From: Clostridiales bacterium
Lineage (GTDB): Bacteria; Bacillota; Clostridia; Lachnospirales; Lachnospiraceae
Length of the DNA stretch: 10,686 nucleotides
Reading direction: 5' to 3'
NCBI GenBank assembly: GCA_021204765.1
Contig: JAJPYU010000182.1
Coordinates: 1 to 10,686, forward strand
Shown here: positions 5,371-10,686 of the stretch, in pieces
How positions within the stretch are numbered: position 1 is the first letter of the stretch
How the letters are laid out: each line of letters opens with the position of its first letter
Position numbers and translations under genes: made by a program
Notes under the pieces: model-generated
Databases searched by the model: none
What the model was told of the DNA's origin: nothing
Seen by the model: the letters and a program-made list of their open reading frames with translations, nothing else

Positions 5371-6705
5371 ATGAAGATGATTACAGGAGTTGCAAAAAAA
5401 GATACCCTGGAAATCGGCGAGATCGACGGGGCGGCCATGGACGGTTGCGAGGTAAAGGTAAACGGCGCCATCCACGCCATCCGCGACATGGGCGAGGTGG
5501 CTTTCATTATCCTCCGGAAGCGCGACGGCCTCATGCAGTGCGTCTGGGAGGAGGGCGTCTCCGATTTTTCTCTCAAAGACATACACGAGGCATCCACAGT
5601 AGAGTTCACCGGCATCGTCCGCCCCGACGAGCGTGCGCCCCACGGCTATGAGATCCGCATCCTGGCCTTACGCATATTATCCCAGCCGGCGGCTCCCATG
5701 CCCCTTACGATTTCCAGAAAGAGGCTTAACACCTCCCTGGAGGCGAAATTAAATTACAGGCCCATTGCCCTCAGGAACATCAACGAGCGGGCGAAATTCA
5801 AGATCCAGGAAGGTATCACCAGAGGCTTCCGCGATTTCCTCTACAGCCAGGGCTTTACCGAGATCCACACCCCGAAGCTGGGTGCAAAGAGCGCCGAGGG
5901 CGGAGCAAATCTCTTTCGGCTGGAATATTTCCACCGCCCGGCCATCCTCCAGCAGAGCCCCCAGTTCTACAAGCAGATGATGGTGGGCGTCTACGACCGG
6001 GTCTTCGAGACGGCCCCGGTCTTCCGTGCGGAGAAGCACAATACCAAGAGACATTTAAATGAATACACCTCTCTCGATTTCGAGATAGGATACATAGACA
6101 GCTTCGAGGACATCATGGCCATGGAGACCGGTTTTCTGCAGTACACCATGGGGCTTCTGGCGCGGGAATACGCCGACGAGCTGGAGATCCTGGGCATCAG
6201 AAAGCTTCCGAGGACAGACGAGATCCCCCAGGTCCGCTTCGATGTAGCGAAGGATATGGTCGCCAAAAAGTACGACAGGCAGTTTAGAAATCCCTTCGAC
6301 CTGGAGCCTGAGGAGGAGCTTTTGATAGGAAAGCTTTTCAAGGAGGAGTACGGCGCGGACTTCGTCTTCGTCACCCACTACCCCTCCAGGAAGCGTCCCT
6401 TCTATGCCATGGACGACCCGGAGGATCCGACCTACACCTTAAGCTTCGACCTCTTAATGGGCGGCCTGGAGATCACCACCGGAGGCCAGCGCATCCACGA
6501 CTATCAGATGCTCTTAGACAAGATAGCCGCCCGCGGCATGGAGACCGAGGGCATGGAGCATTACCTCTCTGCCTTTAAGCACGGCATGCCTCCCCACGGC
6601 GGCCTCGGAATCGGCCTGGAGCGACTGACGATGAGATTAATCGGCGAAGACAATGTGAGGGAAGCCACGCTGTTTCCACGTGACTTGAGCAGATTAGAGC
6701 CATAA
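5371..6705 (+). CDS. aspS: Archaeal-type aspartyl-tRNA synthetase, predicted non-discriminating (Asp-tRNA(Asp/Asn))
   Basis: Class IIb synthetase, 444 residues, the length of the archaeal/eukaryal AspRS type (about 438) rather than the bacterial type (about 590). Seen: N-terminal OB-fold anticodon domain (about 22-105); SAEGGANLF (174-182), the equivalent of the archaeal TEGGTELF loop; QQSPQFYKQMM (194-204); motif 2 FRAEKHNTKRHLNE (218-231); motif 3 GGLGIGLERL (410-419); C-terminal LFPRDLSRLEP. At the two positions that set tRNA specificity in archaeal AspRS (Trp26 and Lys85 in the discriminating Thermococcus enzyme), this protein has H35 and P90, as reported for non-discriminating enzymes. 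It should therefore also make Asp-tRNA(Asn), the substrate of the GatCAB encoded next. The ATG at 5371 has GGAG 9 nt upstream; TTG at 5356 is less likely. AsnRS is the main alternative, but the context argues against it. Confidence 0.9.
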   Translation: MKMITGVAKKDTLEIGEIDGAAMDGCEVKVNGAIHAIRDMGEVAFIILRKRDGLMQCVWEEGVSDFSLKDIHEASTVEFTGIVRPDERAPHGYEIRILALRILSQPAAPMPLTISRKRLNTSLEAKLNYRPIALRNINERAKFKIQEGITRGFRDFLYSQGFTEIHTPKLGAKSAEGGANLFRLEYFHRPAILQQSPQFYKQMMVGVYDRVFETAPVFRAEKHNTKRHLNEYTSLDFEIGYIDSFEDIMAMETGFLQYTMGLLAREYADELEILGIRKLPRTDEIPQVRFDVAKDMVAKKYDRQFRNPFDLEPEEELLIGKLFKEEYGADFVFVTHYPSRKRPFYAMDDPEDPTYTLSFDLLMGGLEITTGGQRIHDYQMLLDKIAARGMETEGMEHYLSAFKHGMPPHGGLGIGLERLTMRLIGEDNVREATLFPRDLSRLEP

Positions 6706-6723
6706 ATCCTGAAAAACGTAAAT

Positions 6724-6781
6724 GTGGCTGAGCAGAAGAATTGTTCATAATTATTATGAATACATTCTTCTGTGAAGCCAC
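6724..6781. repeat. 58-nt long hairpin between aspS and the GNAT-gatC gene
   Basis: Three nested stems: GTGGCT/AGCCAC (6724-6729 with 6776-6781), CAGAAGAAT/ATTCTTCTG (6733-6741 with 6764-6772) and TTCATA/TATGAA (6744-6749 with 6755-6760). They are separated by internal loops of 2-3 nt. It fills more than half of the 106-nt gap. No T-tract follows on the plus strand, so it is a poor terminator. It may be an mRNA processing or stability element, or a small dispersed repeat. Confidence 0.7.
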
Positions 6782-6811
6782 TCAACAGATATTTATGAAA
6801 GGAATCCAATC

Positions 6812-7729
6812 ATGAAGCATCTAGGCACGCAAATGTTGGCGACGCCGCGGCTGACCCTCCGCCGGTTCACCGAGGAGGACGCCGACGACATGTACTACAA
6901 CTGGTCCTGCGACCCGGAAGTCACCAAATACCTGGACTGGTCTCCCCAGGAGAGCGTGGAGGCCACTGCCGTACATTTGAAGAGATGGGAGGCCGAGTAT
7001 GAAAGCGACACCACCTACCGCTGGGCCATTGAGCTAAACGACACCGAGCACGCCATCGGCGCCATTGAGGCTCGTGATTTCGACGAACATACCTCCAGCG
7101 CCAGAATAGATTTCCGCGTGGGCAAAGAGTTCTGGCACCAGGGCTACACCACCGAGGCATTGACGGAAGTCCTCCGTTTTCTCATGGAGGACGTAGGTGT
7201 CTGCCGTGTCTGGGCCAGGTACGACGTCCAGAATACCAACGCAGGCAAGGTCATGGAGAAATGCGGCATGCTCCGGGAAGGCATTTTAAAGAACGCCGGC
7301 TGGAATAATACCGGCATAGTCGACCTGGGCATCTCCGCAAAGGTGGTCACTGCCGCCGAGCCCGGCGAATCCGAGGATGAGATCGAGGAGATCTCCAACC
7401 ACGTCATGAAAGTCATGGGCGAGGATGGGAAGATGCGGAATGTCATCTCCGATGAGACCATGGAGTATGTGGGCATCCTGGCGAAGCTGGAGCTCTCTCC
7501 GGAAGAAGCCGAGGCGGCAAAAAAGGATATGGCCGACATGCTGGACTACATAGATGAACTTAACGAACTGGATACCACAGGCATAGAGCCCATGTCCCAC
7601 GTCTTCCCGGTGAAAAATGTCTTCCGGGCCGATGTAGTGACAAACGGCGACGGCAGCGCGGCCACCCTGGCCAATGCCCCCGTCATGAAGGATGGCGGCT
7701 TCAAGGTGCCCAAGACCATAGGTGAGTAG
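6812..7729 (+). CDS. gatC: GNAT N-acetyltransferase (RimJ/RimL type) fused to GatC amidotransferase subunit
   Basis: One uninterrupted 305-residue frame with two complete domains. Residues about 5-177 form a GNAT acetyltransferase: LATPRLTLRRFTEED (9-23), WAIELNDTEHAIGAI (71-85), the acetyl-CoA loop region FWHQGYTTEAL (107-117) and NTNAGKVMEKCGMLREG (141-157), the RimJ/RimL-type core. Residues 178-207 form an acidic linker. Residues 208-305 are a full-length GatC: VGILAKLELSPEEAE (220-234), DMLDYIDELNELDT (242-255), IEPMSHVFPVKNVFRAD (258-274) and a C-terminal VPKTIGE. GatC wraps around and stabilises GatA/GatB in the Asp-tRNA(Asn) amidotransferase. The acetyl acceptor of the GNAT part is unknown. 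ATG 6812 has AAAGGA 8 nt upstream. A second ribosome site before codon 208 could give free GatC. Both domains are confidently recognised; a functional link between them is inference. Confidence 0.9.
   Translation: MKHLGTQMLATPRLTLRRFTEEDADDMYYNWSCDPEVTKYLDWSPQESVEATAVHLKRWEAEYESDTTYRWAIELNDTEHAIGAIEARDFDEHTSSARIDFRVGKEFWHQGYTTEALTEVLRFLMEDVGVCRVWARYDVQNTNAGKVMEKCGMLREGILKNAGWNNTGIVDLGISAKVVTAAEPGESEDEIEEISNHVMKVMGEDGKMRNVISDETMEYVGILAKLELSPEEAEAAKKDMADMLDYIDELNELDTTGIEPMSHVFPVKNVFRADVVTNGDGSAATLANAPVMKDGGFKVPKTIGE
7421..7435 (+). promoter_or_regulatory. Internal ribosome-site-like sequence and ATG for stand-alone GatC
   Basis: GAGG (7421-7424), an 8-nt spacer and in-frame ATG (7433-7435, residue M208) lie at the exact boundary where GatC homology begins. 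Initiation here would give a 98-residue protein, the normal GatC length. Purine-rich stretches occur by chance in acidic coding DNA, so this is suggestive only. Confidence 0.4.
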
Positions 7730-7763
7730 ACGATAAAGGCTGTGTTCACGCGTTCTTCCCATA

Positions 7764-7781
7764 CAGGCAGCGGGATGCCTG
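7764..7781 (+). repeat. Small hairpin in the gatC-gatA gap
   Basis: CAGGCA (7764-7769) and TGCCTG (7776-7781) are perfect arms around a 6-nt loop, optionally extended by TTCCC/GGGAG outside (7756-7760 with 7786-7790). It lies in the 83-nt gap before gatA. No T-tract follows, so it is not a terminator; it may shape the intercistronic mRNA. Confidence 0.4.
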
Positions 7782-7812
7782 GTGCGGGAGCGGAAAGTAA
7801 CGAGGATACATA

Positions 7813-9291
7813 ATGAACATTTTGAGTATGACTGCCGTGGAGCTCGGCAGGGCGATTAAAGAAAAGAAAGTCACGGTGCGGGAGGCGGCGGCCGCCTGTC
7901 TCACCACCATAAGGAATAAGGAAGAGATGGTAAACGGCTTTGTCACCGTCCTGGACGAAGAAGCCATCATGCGCCGTGCCGATGAAGTACAGCAGCTTAT
8001 CGATTCAGGTGAGCTCACCGGTCCCCTGGCCGGTGTCCCCGTAGCCATAAAGGATAACATGTGCACCAGGGGCATCTTAACCACCTGCGCTTCCAAAATC
8101 CTTTATAATTTCATTCCGGCCTACACGGCTACCGCGGTGAAGAATCTGGAAGCAGTCGGCGCTGTGATAATAGGAAAGACCAACATGGATGAGTTCGCCA
8201 TGGGCAGCACCACCGAGACCTCCGCTTTCGGAGAGACGAAGAATCCCTGGGACACCGGACATGTCCCCGGCGGTTCCTCCGGCGGCTCCTGTGCGGCGGT
8301 TGCGGCTGAGGAGGTGCCATATGCCCTGGGCTCCGACACCGGCGGCTCCATCCGCCAGCCCAGCTCTTTCTGCGGCGTTACCGGAATGAAGCCCACCTAC
8401 GGGACAGTCTCCCGCTACGGACTCATAGCCTATGGCTCCTCATTGGACCAGATTGGGCCCATAGCAAAGGATGTCACCGACTGCGCCACTATTTTGGAGG
8501 CTATCGCCTCCCACGACGACAGCGACTCCACCTCCCTTGACAGGAATGATCTGGATTTCACAGCTGCCCTGGTGGATGATGTGAAGGGAATGAAAATCGG
8601 CATCCCCGGGGATTACCTGGGCGAGGGCCTTGATGGGGAAGTGAAAGCCGCTATCCTCTCCGCGGCAAAGGCCCTGGAGAAAAAGGGTGCCATAGTCGAG
8701 GAATTTGACCTGGGCCTGGTGGAATACGCCATCCCGGCCTACTACGTCATCGCCTGCGCTGAGGCCAGTTCCAACCTCTCCCGTTTCGACGGCGTGAAAT
8801 ATGGCTACCGCACCGCGGAGTATGACGGTCTCCACAACATGTACAAGAAATCCCGTTCCGAGGGCTTCGGTCCCGAGGTGAAGCGGCGCATCATGCTGGG
8901 CTCCTTTGTGCTCAGCTCCGGTTACTACGACGCCTATTATTTAAAGGCTCTGCGCGTAAAGGCACTGATCAAAAAAGCCTTCGACGAGGCTTTTTCAAAA
9001 TACGATGTGATCCTGGGCCCCGCGGCTCCCACCACAGCCCCGAAGCTGGGTGAGTCCTTAAGCGACCCCATAAAGATGTACCTGGGCGATATCTACACCA
9101 TCTCCGTGAACCTGGCAGGCCTGCCGGGCATCACCCTTCCCTGCGGCATGGATTCACAGGGACTGCCTATAGGTCTCCAGCTTATCGGCGACTGCTTCAT
9201 GGAGAAAAACATCATACGGGCAGCCTACAGCTTCGAGCAGACCAGAGAATACAAGCACTCACCCTTAGCAGATAAGGAGGTGGCGAGATGA
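7813..9291 (+). CDS. gatA: Asp-tRNA(Asn)/Glu-tRNA(Gln) amidotransferase subunit A
   Basis: Amidase-signature subunit that releases ammonia from glutamine; the ammonia travels to GatB, where the aminoacyl-tRNA is amidated. 492 residues, a typical length. The Ser-cisSer-Lys triad is visible: K80 in VAIKDN, S155 in GGSSGGS (153-159) and S179 in DTGGSIRQP (175-183). The amidase core continues with FCGVTGMKPTYGTVSRYGL, and the C-terminal part carries LAGLPGITLPCG and GLPIGLQLIG. ATG 7813 follows GAGG with a 7-nt spacer. It lies 83 nt after gatC and its TGA overlaps the gatB ATG (ATGA). With the upstream AspRS, its main role here is probably the Asn-tRNA(Asn) route, although GatCAB can also serve Gln-tRNA(Gln). 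Confidence 0.98.
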   Translation: MNILSMTAVELGRAIKEKKVTVREAAAACLTTIRNKEEMVNGFVTVLDEEAIMRRADEVQQLIDSGELTGPLAGVPVAIKDNMCTRGILTTCASKILYNFIPAYTATAVKNLEAVGAVIIGKTNMDEFAMGSTTETSAFGETKNPWDTGHVPGGSSGGSCAAVAAEEVPYALGSDTGGSIRQPSSFCGVTGMKPTYGTVSRYGLIAYGSSLDQIGPIAKDVTDCATILEAIASHDDSDSTSLDRNDLDFTAALVDDVKGMKIGIPGDYLGEGLDGEVKAAILSAAKALEKKGAIVEEFDLGLVEYAIPAYYVIACAEASSNLSRFDGVKYGYRTAEYDGLHNMYKKSRSEGFGPEVKRRIMLGSFVLSSGYYDAYYLKALRVKALIKKAFDEAFSKYDVILGPAAPTTAPKLGESLSDPIKMYLGDIYTISVNLAGLPGITLPCGMDSQGLPIGLQLIGDCFMEKNIIRAAYSFEQTREYKHSPLADKEVAR

Positions 9292-10686
9292 GCAGAAATT
9301 ATGAGACAGTGATAGGGTTGGAGGTCCACGTAGAGCTGGCGACTAAGACGAAGATCTTCTGCTCCTGCTCCACTGAGTTCGGCGGGCGACCCAACACCCA
9401 CACCTGCCCGGTCTGCACCGGCATGCCCGGCTCTCTGCCTGTCCTTAATAAACAGGTACTGGAATACGCAGTGGCCGTTGGCCTGGCCTTAAACTGCAAG
9501 ATCACCCGGTACTGCAAGTTCGACAGGAAGAATTATTTCTATCCGGATAATCCCCAGAACTACCAGATATCCCAGCTCTATCTCCCCATCTGCCGCGACG
9601 GCCATGTGGAGATCGAGACCCCATCCGGGAAAAAGGAGGTCCGTATCCACGAGATACACATGGAGGAGGATGCCGGCAAGCTGGTCCACGACGAGTTCGA
9701 GGATGTCTCCATCGTGGATTTTAACCGTTCCGGAGTGCCCCTGATCGAGATAGTCTCCGAGCCTGACATGCGCTCCGCCGAGGAGGTCATAGCTTACCTG
9801 GAGACCCTGAGGCAGACCATCCAGTATCTGGGCGCTTCCGACTGCAAACTTAACGAGGGCTCCATGCGAGCAGATATAAACCTGTCAGTCCGCCCCATGG
9901 GCTCCAAGAAATTAGGTACCCGTACCGAGATGAAGAACTTAAACTCCTTTAAAGCTATCGCCCGGGCCATTGATGGCGAACGAGAGCGTCAGATAGAAGT
10001 CCTGGAGATGGGTCGGAAAGTCATACAGGAGACCCGCCGTTGGGATGACAATAAGGAGAGCTCCCACGCCATGCGTTCCAAGGAGGACGCACAGGACTAC
10101 CGCTACTTCCCGGATCCGGATCTGGTCCCTGTAGAAATCTCAGCCGAATGGATAGACGAGATCCGCGCGGCTCAGCCGGAGATGAGACCGGCAAAGCTGG
10201 AACGATATAAGAAAGAGTATGACATCCCCGACTACGACGCCAGGATAATCACCGGCACCAAGCACATGGCCGACCTCTTCGAGGAGACCACCGCCATCTG
10301 CGGCAAGCCCAAGAAAGTATCCAACTGGCTCATGGGCGAGACCATGCGTCTCCTCAAAGAAAACAGCATGGACGAGGACGACATTTCCTTCGCCCCGGAG
10401 CATCTGGCCTCTCTCATCGACATGGTGGATGCCGGCACCATCACCGGCCCCGTCGCCAAGGAGGTCTTCGAGGAAGTCTTTAAGTCCGACATCGACCCGG
10501 TGGCCTACGTCAGGGATCACGGCCTCGCTGCCGTCAACGACGAATCCGCCCTCCGCTCCACCATCGAGCAGGTCATCGCGGACAACCCCAAGTCTGTTGA
10601 AGACTATCATAACGGTAAAAAGAAAGCAATGGGATTCTTAGTTGGGCAAACAATGAAAGCAATGAAAGGGAAAGCAAACCCTACCC
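9288..10686 (+). CDS. gatB: Asp-tRNA(Asn)/Glu-tRNA(Gln) amidotransferase subunit B (3' end outside window)
   Basis: Subunit that binds the misacylated tRNA, activates the side-chain carboxylate with ATP and amidates it. 466 codons are visible; the family is about 476 residues, so only the last few are missing. Seen: VIGLEVHVEL (8-17); putative zinc-binding cysteines C25, C27, C40, C43 (FCSCS ... TCPVC); KFDRKNYFYPDNPQNYQISQ near 77-96; the segment HEIHMEEDAGKL; GTRTEMKNLNSFKAI, typical of GatB; RSKEDAQDYRYFPDPDL; and a C-terminal YqeY-like tRNA-binding domain ending near KKKAMGFLVGQTMK. ATG 9288 has AAGGAGG 7 nt upstream, within gatA, and overlaps the gatA stop by 4 bases, so the two are probably translationally coupled. 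Confidence 0.98.
   Translation, partial: MSRNYETVIGLEVHVELATKTKIFCSCSTEFGGRPNTHTCPVCTGMPGSLPVLNKQVLEYAVAVGLALNCKITRYCKFDRKNYFYPDNPQNYQISQLYLPICRDGHVEIETPSGKKEVRIHEIHMEEDAGKLVHDEFEDVSIVDFNRSGVPLIEIVSEPDMRSAEEVIAYLETLRQTIQYLGASDCKLNEGSMRADINLSVRPMGSKKLGTRTEMKNLNSFKAIARAIDGERERQIEVLEMGRKVIQETRRWDDNKESSHAMRSKEDAQDYRYFPDPDLVPVEISAEWIDEIRAAQPEMRPAKLERYKKEYDIPDYDARIITGTKHMADLFEETTAICGKPKKVSNWLMGETMRLLKENSMDEDDISFAPEHLASLIDMVDAGTITGPVAKEVFEEVFKSDIDPVAYVRDHGLAAVNDESALRSTIEQVIADNPKSVEDYHNGKKKAMGFLVGQTMKAMKGKANPT

Noticed and set aside
7286..7762. 158-codon minus-strand frame opposite the GatC domain.
   Set aside because: It is antisense to a well-supported coding domain, with no ribosome site or recognisable motif.
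10140..10610. 156-codon minus-strand frame opposite gatB.
   Set aside because: Complement of the GatB C-terminal domain; Gly/Val/Asp-rich shadow of GC-biased codons.
1..10686. CRISPR array, transposase, phage or toxin-antitoxin genes.
   Set aside because: No regularly spaced repeats and no such protein families were found on either strand.

Overview
The window looks like chromosomal DNA of a low-redundancy Firmicute, most likely a Clostridia member of the Lachnospiraceae type. This rests on AGGAGG-like ribosome sites, sigma-A-style promoters, an archaeal-type aspartyl-tRNA synthetase grouped with GatCAB, and the style of the ClpX and PlsY-like proteins. Nothing indicates a plasmid, phage, transposon or CRISPR array. 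Coding is dense, with one intergenic stretch over 300 bases (4082-4578).

Left half, minus strand (1-5196), in transcription order: a class I SAM-dependent methyltransferase (4579-5196); a 497-base region with two candidate promoters, several ATCGCTA/TAGCGAT repeats, two hairpins and a doubtful very small ORF; a PlsY-like membrane protein with a degenerate third motif (3422-4081); a perfect 14-bp hairpin; the thiamine pair thiE-thiD with a 4-base ATGA overlap (3291-1775); a long imperfect hairpin that overlaps a candidate promoter; and clpX (1545 to beyond the left edge). This ClpX is atypical: it has a 60-residue N-terminal extension and NKN in place of the RKH substrate-entry loop, but keeps the IGF ClpP-docking loop.

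Right half, plus strand (5371-10686): one probable operon for tRNA-dependent asparagine synthesis. An archaeal-type AspRS, predicted non-discriminating from H35 and P90, would charge tRNA(Asn) with Asp. GatC, GatA and GatB would then amidate the Asp to Asn. GatC is the C-terminal part of a 305-residue protein whose N-terminal part is a complete GNAT acetyltransferase of RimJ/RimL type. A Shine-Dalgarno-like site sits just before the GatC segment, so a stand-alone GatC could also be made. GatA and GatB overlap by 4 bases, and GatB runs off the right edge about ten residues short of its usual end.

The methyltransferase and the aspS operon are transcribed divergently from back-to-back promoters at 5249-5339. 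The strongest candidates for something new are the GNAT-GatC fusion, the unusual ClpX, and the repeat-rich control region before the PlsY-like gene.
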